DNA from: Desulfamplus sp.
GTDB lineage: Bacteria; Desulfobacterota; Desulfobacteria; Desulfobacterales; Desulfobacteraceae
Assembly (NCBI GenBank): GCA_015232555.1
Contig: JADFZJ010000026.1
Location: 1 to 56,030 of the forward strand
Length of the DNA: 56,030 nucleotides
Direction: 5' to 3'
Under the pieces are notes generated by a model that did not search any database, was not told the origin of the DNA, and saw only the letters and a program-made list of their open reading frames with translations. This document shows positions 18,100 through 26,877 of the stretch, one piece after another; position 1 is the stretch's first letter; every line of letters starts with the position of its first letter. The translations under genes were made by a program, and so were the position numbers.

Positions 18100-19095
18100 A
18101 TGAAATTTTCCAATCCAAACATGTTTTATCTGATATGGTTTGTGGTGATGTTATTGGGTTTTTTAGTTTATGGTATACGCAAGCGGGCAAGGGTTGTGCG
18201 GCGGTTTATTGCCTCTCCTCTCATTAATACCATGATTCCGGGTTACAGCAAAGGGAGGCAGTGGCTTAAAGGTGGATTGCTTGTTTTATCAATTTTGTTA
18301 CTTGTAATCTCAATGACAGGACCGCTTGCAGGATTTAGGTGGGAAGAGGTCAAAGAGAGAGGTGTGGATATTATGATTGTGCTGGACTGCTCTAAAAGTA
18401 TGCTTGCAACAGACATAAAACCTACCAGATTGGAACAGGCAAAGCGTGAGATCATTGATCTTTTAAACATGATGCACTCAGACAGGGCAGGTCTTGTAGC
18501 TTTTGCAGGCACATCTATTCTTCAATGCCCTTTGACTCTTGATTATTCAGGGTTTTCAATTTTTTTGAATGCCCTTAATCCTGATTATCTGCCAATGGGT
18601 GGAACTGACATAAACGGAGCTATTCAAACGGCAATAAATGGTTTTGAGTCTGGTTCAGATACTCAAAAGGCGATAATTATAATCACAGACGGAGAGAACA
18701 CTTACGGCGATCCAGTTGCAGTTGCCGCTGAAGCTGCAAAAAATGGAATCAAAATTTTCTGTATTGGTGTTGGTCAGGCAGATGGAGCACCAATACCTGA
18801 CGCAAACGGCGGTTTTAAGAAAGATGATCAGGGCAAAATTATCATGTCAAAGGTTGATGATGAGGGTTTACGTAAAATCGCTGCTGTGGGAAACGGGATG
18901 TATGTAAGATCAGTTGCGGGAGATATGGATTTAGACCAAATATACACCAACGAGATTCAGAAAAATATGGAAAAGAAGACTCTTGAAAGCGGTAAGAAAA
19001 AGGTGTGGGAGAATAGATTTCAGTGGATTCTTTTTCCTGCCGTTATGCTCTTGATTGCACAGATGGTAGTTTCTGAGAGCAGGAAGATAAATTAG
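18100..19095 (+). CDS. batB: BatB-like VWA-domain membrane protein
   Basis: A 331-residue partner of the preceding BatA, with the same plan: two N-terminal membrane segments (about 6-24 and 55-78), a VWA domain with LDCSKSM (DxSxS), LQCPLTLDY and IITDGENTYGD, and a C-terminal helix (about 308-325). The metal site is complete. It may form a heteromeric complex with BatA in the inner membrane, with the domains facing outward. It lies 64 bp after BatA and 44 bp before the RSH gene. TPR-type BatC and BatE partners are not seen. Confidence 0.87.
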   Translation: MKFSNPNMFYLIWFVVMLLGFLVYGIRKRARVVRRFIASPLINTMIPGYSKGRQWLKGGLLVLSILLLVISMTGPLAGFRWEEVKERGVDIMIVLDCSKSMLATDIKPTRLEQAKREIIDLLNMMHSDRAGLVAFAGTSILQCPLTLDYSGFSIFLNALNPDYLPMGGTDINGAIQTAINGFESGSDTQKAIIIITDGENTYGDPVAVAAEAAKNGIKIFCIGVGQADGAPIPDANGGFKKDDQGKIIMSKVDDEGLRKIAAVGNGMYVRSVAGDMDLDQIYTNEIQKNMEKKTLESGKKKVWENRFQWILFPAVMLLIAQMVVSESRKIN

Positions 19096-19139
19096 CCAAA
19101 TAAGTTGTATACTCAAATCAAAATTTAAAGGAGGTGGTT

Positions 19140-21353
19140 GTGAAAAAGATAAGCAAATTTATTGATGAGATTGGACAAGTTGTTCCATTAGAAAAATATA
19201 GACATGTCATAGACCTCTGCTGCCAGCCTCCTAATGATGGCGGTCACAATTTGGTTTTTGATGCACTTGAGTTTGCATTTAAGCACCATGCAGGTCAAGT
19301 AAGAAAATCTGGAGAGCCATATATCAACCACCCAATTGCAGTTGCAGAGATAATTACTGGTACTCTTGAACTTAAAGACCCTGAACTGATTGCTGCCACA
19401 ATTTTGCATGATATTGTGGAAGATGTAAGTTTTTTGACAACAGTAAATATCGAAAAAAAGTTTGGGAAAAACGTAGCAGCTTTTGTTGATGGCTGTACAA
19501 AACTAAAGATGATGAGCCTTGATCAGAGCATCAATAAGGATATGACCTACCAGAAGCTGGTTTTAATGGCAAGTCACCACCCTGAGATTCTACTTATAAA
19601 ATTTGCTGACAGGATTCATAATCTCCAGACTATAGGTTCACTTAAAGAGCATAAACGGCAGCGTATTGCTCAGGAGACAATAGAGGTATATGGTCCTCTT
19701 GCCGAGAAATTAGGGCTTTTTTCTGTGAAGAGGCTTCTATTTGACCTTGCAATACGTCAGCGTTTTCCAAGTAAAAGTAAAAAGCTGTTATCTATTTTAA
19801 GAAGTGAAGAGACATCGACAAAGATCAATGAGGTGAAATTTATGCTTGAGAGTGTGCTAAACCCCGCCTCTGATGATGGCTCAACCCCATTTTGTTCTGA
19901 TAGTAAATCAAGACCATTTCCTTTTAATATTACAGTTACGTCACGATTAAAAAATCTTTATGCGTTCTATTCTTGTGAAAAGGGGACTCTTGATATTGAT
20001 AATGCTGAAAACTTGGTTGATTTTACAATTATTATGGATACAGAAGATGTCTTGTACTGCTATACAGCTATGGGCATGATAAACTGTGTCTGCTCTCTTG
20101 TCCCTAAAACTATCCGCGATTACATTGCCAACCCCAAAGCCAGCGGTTACAGGAGTCTTCACTTAAGGATCGCCCATAAAAATAAAAGATATCTGATAAA
20201 AATAAGAACAGCAGAGATGGAGCGTGTTGCCCGTAAGGGTCTGCTTCTCCACTGGGATGAACCAGAAAACACGGCAGAATACAGAAAAGGTATAACAGAT
20301 ATATTAAAAAATATAGGAGAGTATCAAGGGTCTCCTGTAAACAGAAAAAATATGATCCGCCAGTTGACTGAGGATGATAAGATATTTGTCTATACACCAC
20401 AAGGAGATATTCAATATCTGCCTTCTGGAAGCATTGTTCTTGATTTTGCCTATAAGGTTCACAGCAATCTTGGTGACAGATGTGAGTATGCAAGAGTTAA
20501 TAATCGCATTGTCAGCAGAGCATATATACTTAAAGACAATGATGTTGTAGAGATTATAACTTCAAGTGAACCAGTTGAAATTAGTGCAGATATGGAGGGC
20601 AGATGCAAAACTCCGCGAGCAAGAGGTGCAGTAAACAGGCAGCTTCAGAAAAAACGGGACCTGTTTGCAAAGGATATTGGACGAAGTATCATGGCACAGG
20701 CAATAGCACCAGACGATCTGGTTAAAGACCTTGTAAACAGCAGTGCAATGCCCCACTTTCTGACATACAAGGGATATGAAAATATTGATCAGCTTTTTAC
20801 TAATGTAGGGCAGTCCATAGAGATGCCAAGAGAGATACTCTGGGAGATTAAGGGTAAAAAAGATGACCATAAAAGATTTGTATTGACCATATCAGAGATT
20901 GAACGTGATATACATAAATTTTCTCAGTGCTGTAACCCGCTGCCCGGATTAGAACCGTGTCTTGCACTATTAAACAAGGATGGCGTCTCATTTCATAGAG
21001 ATTATTGTGAAAAATACAAGAAAGACAGGGAATATATTCTCAATAAAATGCAGATTTTAGATGTTTTATGGGATATGAACTCTGTCTGGAAAAAGCCATT
21101 GACCTTTCGTTTAAAAATCATAACATCAGCAGTAAAAATTATTGATATTATTCAGATTGTTACATCTATCCCGTTTCCTGTTGATATTCATCTTATAGAA
21201 AAATCTGAGTCTGTAAACGGCATATACCTTTCAGTAAGTTTACAAGGCTTTAATCAAGCAAGAGCATTTTTTTCATGTTTTGAGAAGAGGAATTATCAGG
21301 TAGAAATTCAAGATTATGGCAGACATGAATTTATGATGAGCGGAGACTTTTAA
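19140..21353 (+). CDS. Long RelA/SpoT homologue with intact hydrolase and degenerate synthetase
   Basis: A 737-residue RSH protein; the start is GTG at 19140, set by AAAGGAGG five bases upstream. The N-terminal HD hydrolase is complete: RKSGEPYINHP, LHDIVED (H90, D91, E94, D95) and FADRIHN (D157, N161), so (p)ppGpp breakdown should work. The synthetase region (about 255-375) keeps DYIANPKASGYRSLH but has lost key residues. The EIQIRT motif reads LIKIRT (the catalytic Glu is Leu352), and the D..A.R strand reads NLVDFTIIMD. TGS (FVYTPQGDIQYLPSGS, about 418), a CC/zinc-finger-like region (CCNPLPG, then FHRDYC) and an ACT-like tail follow. It looks like a hydrolase-biased SpoT; a second Rel for synthesis would be needed elsewhere. 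Confidence 0.85.
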   Translation: MKKISKFIDEIGQVVPLEKYRHVIDLCCQPPNDGGHNLVFDALEFAFKHHAGQVRKSGEPYINHPIAVAEIITGTLELKDPELIAATILHDIVEDVSFLTTVNIEKKFGKNVAAFVDGCTKLKMMSLDQSINKDMTYQKLVLMASHHPEILLIKFADRIHNLQTIGSLKEHKRQRIAQETIEVYGPLAEKLGLFSVKRLLFDLAIRQRFPSKSKKLLSILRSEETSTKINEVKFMLESVLNPASDDGSTPFCSDSKSRPFPFNITVTSRLKNLYAFYSCEKGTLDIDNAENLVDFTIIMDTEDVLYCYTAMGMINCVCSLVPKTIRDYIANPKASGYRSLHLRIAHKNKRYLIKIRTAEMERVARKGLLLHWDEPENTAEYRKGITDILKNIGEYQGSPVNRKNMIRQLTEDDKIFVYTPQGDIQYLPSGSIVLDFAYKVHSNLGDRCEYARVNNRIVSRAYILKDNDVVEIITSSEPVEISADMEGRCKTPRARGAVNRQLQKKRDLFAKDIGRSIMAQAIAPDDLVKDLVNSSAMPHFLTYKGYENIDQLFTNVGQSIEMPREILWEIKGKKDDHKRFVLTISEIERDIHKFSQCCNPLPGLEPCLALLNKDGVSFHRDYCEKYKKDREYILNKMQILDVLWDMNSVWKKPLTFRLKIITSAVKIIDIIQIVTSIPFPVDIHLIEKSESVNGIYLSVSLQGFNQARAFFSCFEKRNYQVEIQDYGRHEFMMSGDF

Positions 21354-21355
21354 AA

Positions 21356-24058
21356 ATGGTTTCAGAGCCTAAGCAACATAAAAAACAGAAGGCGAAATCC
21401 GCACAGTCTCTATATAATTATAATAGACGCAAATTAAAGATTGCCTTAGAAAGACAATGTATCTCAAAAGAAGATTACAATCAGATTAAAAATGTATTAG
21501 ACGAAGAGATCGCCAAAGGACTCCAGCCACCTATTGAAGAGTTGTTAAGCTCTTTTTTACCATCATCAGTAGGCGAAATTCAGACTGTTATAAATAAAGA
21601 TATTTTTAAATACCATCAGATTATCATCAAATTAGCCCAGCAGTTTGCCAAAAATACTACAAATCAGCAGTTTAAACTACAAAACAGTGATCCAGTCTCT
21701 CTTGAGCAGGCGAACAAAAAATTACAGGATGTATTTTCAAAAATATTAAAGGATATCACCAATGGCTATTTAACATCTAATCAGAGAAATATTGATGACA
21801 TTCTTTTAGAATCTGGTTTTATACAAGAATCTCAGTTAGAGTTTCTCCACAGCAGTGCAGAGCATCTTGAGATCAAAGCTCAGGATCGTAAATTTGGAGA
21901 GATAGCTGTCACAAATGAATTTACAACTCAGGAGATTGTAAACAAAGCCCTTGATGAACAGACAGAAAGATACAAAAAAACCAGCAAAAACCATATTATC
22001 GGGGATATCCTTGTTGAACAGCAGCATATAACTCCTGAAACACGCAATGAAATCCTAATTATTCAAAACAGAGTACTGGAAGAGGACTGGGAAGAGACAC
22101 TTAAAGAGGTTGGGCAGTCTTCTATAGAGGAGAGAGAAAAAAGTGCCATGTTTGGGGCACTGATTTTGAAAGAGCGGCTGCTTGATGAAAAGAAAATTGT
22201 TGATGCACTTAAAATTCAGGCTAAAGAGTTTGAAGCATATCGTCAACAGGCAGAGTCTGAAAAAAACCTGAATGATAATGGAAGGGCAGGGCAGGTAAAA
22301 GAAAATGAAGGAGCTGCCAAAAGCATAAAACCCCGCTGGATTGGGGATATCTTAGTTCAAGATTTTGGTCTTTCTGAGCGTGATCGAAAACGGATCGTTA
22401 AAAAGCAGATGGATTACAAGATTGAAAGGATCAATCTCAAATTTGGTTTAAATCTTAGCAACTCCCACATTGAGCTTTTTAATGAGATGGAGCAATATTT
22501 TGAAATCTCCTATTCAAATGATAAAGTTGAGGCTTACATAAAAGTGTTAAAACCTGTTCCAAAGACAATGACAAAAGATAATATTGTGATTTGGCTCTAC
22601 AATAAAAAGATAAGCTATGGACGTATCGCAACCGCAATTGAGAGCCTTATTGCCAATAAGGTTAAACCTGGAAAAACAGTTCTTCTTGCCAAGGGAGATG
22701 AGCCAATTGCAGCTCAGATGCGGTATAAATTCCACTTTGATATTAAAAGTATGGCAAACTATCCCCACACCAACGCTCATCATTTAGTATCTGAGTCCAG
22801 TGATGCCAGAAAAAATATTGATCCTGAAAAAATTTTATCATCTATTGTTTTAAAGGGAACCAAGCTGATTACGCTTGAAAAAGTTAAAGGAAAATCAGGT
22901 TTAAATGTTAATCACTGTTTTGTTGCACCGTCCATGGTAACTCCGCTTAATGTTATAAAAGGCGAGAACATTACCCGTAATGATAACAGTTTTATCGCTT
23001 CGTGTGATGGACTTCCCCATTTTTCTGACAACAGAGTTCTTTCACTCTCTCCTTTGATTCATATCAACAGCGATATAACTTCGGAAAATATACCCAAAAA
23101 TTTGCCAGCTCAGTTAGATTGCGATTTTAATATTCGGGGTAAAATTCAGAGTGGTGTTGTTTTAGGATGCCGACAGCTAAAGGCATTATATCTCAATGGT
23201 AAGGTAACAGCGTCAGATGATGTGACAATTCTTAGCGATACCGTAAATGGTGAAATTATCTCAAAGGGTAATGTTAATCTTCAATCTGTGGAAAACAGTT
23301 TGATTACCAGCGAAAAGAGCATTGCCATTCAACTGCACAGCGATGACAGCAACACATCGTTTAATAAGATATATAACTCTGTTATTACAAGTAATGATAT
23401 ATCAAGGATAAGCGATGCAAAAATAGTCTCTTCCGTTATCCGTGCTAAAAACAAGGTGATATTAAAAAAGGTGACGGTTGGGGAAAGGTGCAAATTTATT
23501 GTGGGAGACAACATTGAAACAATATCATATAAAAAGAGTATCGAAGAGCTGAATAATGATATTGAGACGTTGGAACTTAAAATAAAAACTATTCAGGAAC
23601 AATCTCGTGAGCTTTTTGATAAGATTGAAAAAAAAGATATTGCTGAAATTGATAAAGAGATTAAAGACCTCTCCAAGAACCAGCGAACCAAAGAAGACCT
23701 TGACAGAATCTCTGAACTTAGGGTTATGAAACGGCAGAAAGAGAAGGAATATGAGGCAAGCGTTGATAAATATGGCTCTCTTTTTATGCAGAACTCGCAG
23801 CAGAGCAAACAGTATCAAGAACATAAGAACAATTTGGAAAAAAAGAGAAAAGAGTTGAGCAATCATATAATGGATATTTACAAAAAAGAGCAGGAAATCC
23901 CTGAAATAGATATAAGGCATACAATGCTTCCAGCAGGTACTCTAATTCAGTTTAGATATAACAAGCAGGTGCTTAAGAGCGATTGCGAGGGGTTTGTATT
24001 TAGAGAAGAGTTCCACCGCGAGAGCAATAGGTATGAACTTAAACAGCATCGGTGGTGA
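21356..24058 (+). CDS. FapA/DUF342 protein with N-terminal MshEN-like repeats
   Basis: A 900-residue cytoplasmic protein starting 2 bases after the RSH stop. The C-terminal half (about 440-780) is a FapA-type DUF342 beta-helix (LNVIKGENITRND, LNGKVTASDDVTILSDTV, ISKGNVNLQS). A coiled coil follows (about 730-850, SIEELNNDIETLELKIKTIQ). The N-terminal half holds five similar helical units at about residues 145, 178, 215, 265 and 329, of the form 'iGdiLveq.xitpe....l..Q' (for example IGDILVEQQHITPETRNEIL). These resemble the MshEN c-di-GMP-binding motif, although the leading Arg is not kept. FapA-type proteins affect flagellar or polar organisation, and the exact role is unknown. Its end overlaps recN on the other strand by 20 bp. 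Confidence 0.78.
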   Translation: MVSEPKQHKKQKAKSAQSLYNYNRRKLKIALERQCISKEDYNQIKNVLDEEIAKGLQPPIEELLSSFLPSSVGEIQTVINKDIFKYHQIIIKLAQQFAKNTTNQQFKLQNSDPVSLEQANKKLQDVFSKILKDITNGYLTSNQRNIDDILLESGFIQESQLEFLHSSAEHLEIKAQDRKFGEIAVTNEFTTQEIVNKALDEQTERYKKTSKNHIIGDILVEQQHITPETRNEILIIQNRVLEEDWEETLKEVGQSSIEEREKSAMFGALILKERLLDEKKIVDALKIQAKEFEAYRQQAESEKNLNDNGRAGQVKENEGAAKSIKPRWIGDILVQDFGLSERDRKRIVKKQMDYKIERINLKFGLNLSNSHIELFNEMEQYFEISYSNDKVEAYIKVLKPVPKTMTKDNIVIWLYNKKISYGRIATAIESLIANKVKPGKTVLLAKGDEPIAAQMRYKFHFDIKSMANYPHTNAHHLVSESSDARKNIDPEKILSSIVLKGTKLITLEKVKGKSGLNVNHCFVAPSMVTPLNVIKGENITRNDNSFIASCDGLPHFSDNRVLSLSPLIHINSDITSENIPKNLPAQLDCDFNIRGKIQSGVVLGCRQLKALYLNGKVTASDDVTILSDTVNGEIISKGNVNLQSVENSLITSEKSIAIQLHSDDSNTSFNKIYNSVITSNDISRISDAKIVSSVIRAKNKVILKKVTVGERCKFIVGDNIETISYKKSIEELNNDIETLELKIKTIQEQSRELFDKIEKKDIAEIDKEIKDLSKNQRTKEDLDRISELRVMKRQKEKEYEASVDKYGSLFMQNSQQSKQYQEHKNNLEKKRKELSNHIMDIYKKEQEIPEIDIRHTMLPAGTLIQFRYNKQVLKSDCEGFVFREEFHRESNRYELKQHRW

Positions 24059-25802
24059 TTTTTAACATTTCAGTTGCATGATCAATGGTTGCCTGAGAGA
24101 TATTTGTCCCTCCCATCATCCTTGCAAGTTCATTTATTCTATCTTCATCTTTAATAAGAGGGGTTATAACTGTAGAAGTTCTGTTTTTTATGACTTGTTT
24201 TTCAATTTTGTAATGGGCATTGCCATATTTTGCAATCTGGGCAAGATGTGTAATACAGATTATCTGATATTTTGCAGAGAGCAGTTCAAGTTTAATTCCC
24301 ATTTTATCAGAAGTTCTTCCTCCTATTCCTGAATCAACCTCATCAAATACCAATGTGCCTTGTGGTTCATTTTCAGAAAGAACAGCTTTTAATGCAAGAA
24401 CAACTCTTGAAAGCTCCCCACCTGACGCAATGCGGTTGAGAGGTTTAGGAGGCTCACCCTGGTTTGGTGCCATGAGAAATGATACACGGTCAACTCCAGT
24501 TGCGTATATTTTCACTCCATTTACAGTCAAAAGATGGGACATGGTTTCATCTGGAAAAAGCTCAATCTGCGGATCGCTGCTTTTTTCAATTGCTTTTGTC
24601 TGGGTAACGATAACTTTAAATTTGGTGTTTTCCATCTCAAGAGCCTTTAACTCATTTTCAGCAAGAAAGGCAAGCCTGTTAGCAGCTTCATCTCTTTTGT
24701 AAGAGAGCTTAATAGATATTTCTCCAATCTTATCTGAAAGTATAGATGCACGTTTCTGCATCTTTTCAATCCGCTCCTCAATGTTATCTGTATCTGATAT
24801 TTTTTCTTTTAATGTATGATATCGCCTAAATAGATCATCAAGAGTGCCGCCTGCCCCGCTGTATTTTCTCTTTAGTTTCTGTATTAGATCAAGGCGTTTT
24901 TGAGTTGTTTCTAATATATCAGGATCAAGATCAATATTATTAGATATCCTTCTTAACTCCTCTGTTAAATCTTCAAGTTCAAGTGTAATTCTGGATAGAG
25001 CCTCGCCCCCTTTGGCAAGAGATTTATCTATCCGTCCATATTTTTCAAAATCTGACCCGATTAAACCGAGCTTCTCTAAAATAGAACCATCTTTGGAATA
25101 TATCTCATTTATACCAGATTGAATTACCTCATAAATTTGAGTGCCGTTTTTTAGCCGATTTTTTTCAATCTCAAGGTTCTCATCTTCTTTAGGTTTTATA
25201 TCAGCCATCTCAATTTCATCTATCTGGAATCTTAGAAATTCATTATCTTCCCTTATCTTCTCAATATTTGTTTTTAGTTTTGTAAGCTCTTTTATCAATG
25301 GAACAAGTTCATTATAAATGCTTTGAACTTCTCTCCGTTCTGTCCATGTACCTGCAAAAGAGTCAAGAATATCAAGGTGATTCTCCTCATTGAGCAATCC
25401 TTGATGTGCGTGCTGGCTTGAGATAGATGCAAGATTTTCAGTTACAAGTTTAAGTATTTGTATGGTTGATTGACGGGAATTTATAAATATTTTATGTCGC
25501 CCGTTAATGGCAATAATGCGGCGGATTTTAAGACCTTCTGATGGATCAAAATCATTCTCTCTCATTATGCGTGCGGGTTTGGATTCTGGTTCTATAAGAA
25601 AAGAGGCTTCAAGTTCAGCATGTTTTTCTCCTGTCCGCACAAGTTCAGCAGAAGCACGTCCACCAAGCAGCAGATTAACAGCCTCAATGATAATCGACTT
25701 ACCCGCACCAGTTTCACCAGTTAATATACAAAGTCCTTCTGCAAAGGATATTTTTATATCATCAATGATTGCAAAGTTTTTTATGGCAAGTTCTTTGAGC
25801 AT
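24039..25802 (-). CDS. recN: DNA repair ATPase RecN
   Basis: A 587-residue SMC-like protein of double-strand-break repair. The start is the ATG giving MLKELAIKNFAIIDD, the classic RecN N-terminus; an upstream in-frame ATG adds 11 unlikely residues. Walker A is LTGETGAGKSIIIEAVNLLLGGR (about 27-49, core GETGAGKS). A long coiled-coil middle (about 150-350) follows, then the ABC signature ASGGELSRVVLALK and Walker B VFDEVDSGIGGRT, ending with ITHLAQIA. Full length for the family. The 3' end overlaps the convergent FapA gene by 20 bp, and the 5' end overlaps the preceding membrane protein gene by 41 bp. Confidence 0.95.
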   Translation of the reverse strand: MLKELAIKNFAIIDDIKISFAEGLCILTGETGAGKSIIIEAVNLLLGGRASAELVRTGEKHAELEASFLIEPESKPARIMRENDFDPSEGLKIRRIIAINGRHKIFINSRQSTIQILKLVTENLASISSQHAHQGLLNEENHLDILDSFAGTWTERREVQSIYNELVPLIKELTKLKTNIEKIREDNEFLRFQIDEIEMADIKPKEDENLEIEKNRLKNGTQIYEVIQSGINEIYSKDGSILEKLGLIGSDFEKYGRIDKSLAKGGEALSRITLELEDLTEELRRISNNIDLDPDILETTQKRLDLIQKLKRKYSGAGGTLDDLFRRYHTLKEKISDTDNIEERIEKMQKRASILSDKIGEISIKLSYKRDEAANRLAFLAENELKALEMENTKFKVIVTQTKAIEKSSDPQIELFPDETMSHLLTVNGVKIYATGVDRVSFLMAPNQGEPPKPLNRIASGGELSRVVLALKAVLSENEPQGTLVFDEVDSGIGGRTSDKMGIKLELLSAKYQIICITHLAQIAKYGNAHYKIEKQVIKNRTSTVITPLIKDEDRINELARMMGGTNISQATIDHATEMLKITTDAV

Positions 25803-26760
25803 GAAATTTCCTGACAAGATTGATAAGATGGACAAGATAAATAGTAAGAATTGCAGCTACAAGGCGTGGAATCCATAACCAAAAAGGTAGTATACCAAGC
25901 GGCAGAAATAGAGCAGGGTCTTCAATTATGGCGTGATTTATACCAATAGAAAGGTGAAGGCGTGTCAATTCGTCTTTTGAAAATGTGTTGTTACGAGTCT
26001 CCTCAACAATTACAGCCGCACCATAGGCAAGACCAAAACAGGCAGCAGTAAGCCAAAGCACCCCAGTAGCACGGCTAAGTCCCATAATTGAAAGAACTGG
26101 AGAGATAGTTTTTACAATATGGCGTATAAGATCAAATGATTTCATCAGTTCCATTACAACCATAAGCGGCATGATTATTGTGAAAATTCTTAATGCAAGT
26201 AATCCAAAATCTATAGCCCAATCGTGTAGCATTGAGAGGAAAGTGGCTGTTTTATGTAAAGTATTTATAGACGAGACAAAAGCAGCATAACTACCATTCG
26301 CAGCAACAGAAGGAGTAGCCAGAGAATTTTCAGGTTCAATGATAAAAGCCACAACTGCTGTAACAATAAATGAGACAATTAGGCGAAAGGCGGCAGCAAC
26401 AAATGGATTTAATCCCGACTGCCCCTGAACAATACTCTCCTGAATCAGATTGTGAGATATGAGTAGAAATATAGCAATGAGTGTCATCTGATCAACCGTC
26501 AGTGGAAGAGATGCCATAGCTCCAATAGCTCCATAAATCCCTGTGAACATTCCAATGATAAGGGGTATAGCAGCAGATGCTGGAAGGGATAATATACCCA
26601 TTACAGGCTGTATCAAAAAATCAATCTTATAAAGCCACCCTGAATAGACGAGAAGTGCGGTTCCAAATGATATTGGTATAAGGATTTTCAAAAGCCACAG
26701 ATAGCCTGATAATCCCCGTTTTAATCCTGATTTTATTCCAGTTGTAAATCTAATATCCAT
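25762..26760 (-). CDS. Gate-domain (nucleoside-recognition) membrane protein
   Basis: About 332 residues with eight or so membrane segments, in two Gate-like halves: ILIPISFGTALLVYSG and IGMFTGIYGAIGAMASLPL in the first, then RIFTIIMPLMVVMELMKSF and WLTAACFGLAYGAAVIVEE in the second. This duplicated pattern matches 'nucleoside recognition' (SpmA/SpmB/FeoB Gate) proteins, usually of unknown transport role. The start is uncertain: TTG at 26775 would add five residues, while ATG at 26760 is preferred. No strong ribosome site is seen. It overlaps recN by 41 bp, so the two are translationally linked. Confidence 0.8.
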   Translation of the reverse strand: MDIRFTTGIKSGLKRGLSGYLWLLKILIPISFGTALLVYSGWLYKIDFLIQPVMGILSLPASAAIPLIIGMFTGIYGAIGAMASLPLTVDQMTLIAIFLLISHNLIQESIVQGQSGLNPFVAAAFRLIVSFIVTAVVAFIIEPENSLATPSVAANGSYAAFVSSINTLHKTATFLSMLHDWAIDFGLLALRIFTIIMPLMVVMELMKSFDLIRHIVKTISPVLSIMGLSRATGVLWLTAACFGLAYGAAVIVEETRNNTFSKDELTRLHLSIGINHAIIEDPALFLPLGILPFWLWIPRLVAAILTIYLVHLINLVRKFHAQRTCHKKLCNH

Positions 26761-26836
26761 ACATCTACAATCCAATGTTAAATTTTATATTATACTCTGA
26801 AAGGTTATAAATTGAGGTTTACTAATAATAAACATT

Positions 26837-26860
26837 AGAGGCACACGGACGTGCGTCTCT
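26837..26860. repeat. Dispersed palindromic repeat, copy 2
   Basis: AGAGGCACACGGACGTGCGTCTCT matches 20 of 24 bases of the hairpin at 12566-12589, although its own left arm has decayed so the stem is imperfect. It lies between the end of the methyltransferase gene and the start of the Gate-domain gene, and could act as a weak terminator for the former. Confidence 0.55.
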
Positions 26861-26877
26861 TTGCACATACAGTATAG

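Noticed and set aside
20110-20493. 127-codon ORF antisense to the RSH gene, and many similar antisense ORFs elsewhere
   Set aside because: All lie fully inside convincing genes in other frames and lack recognisable domains.
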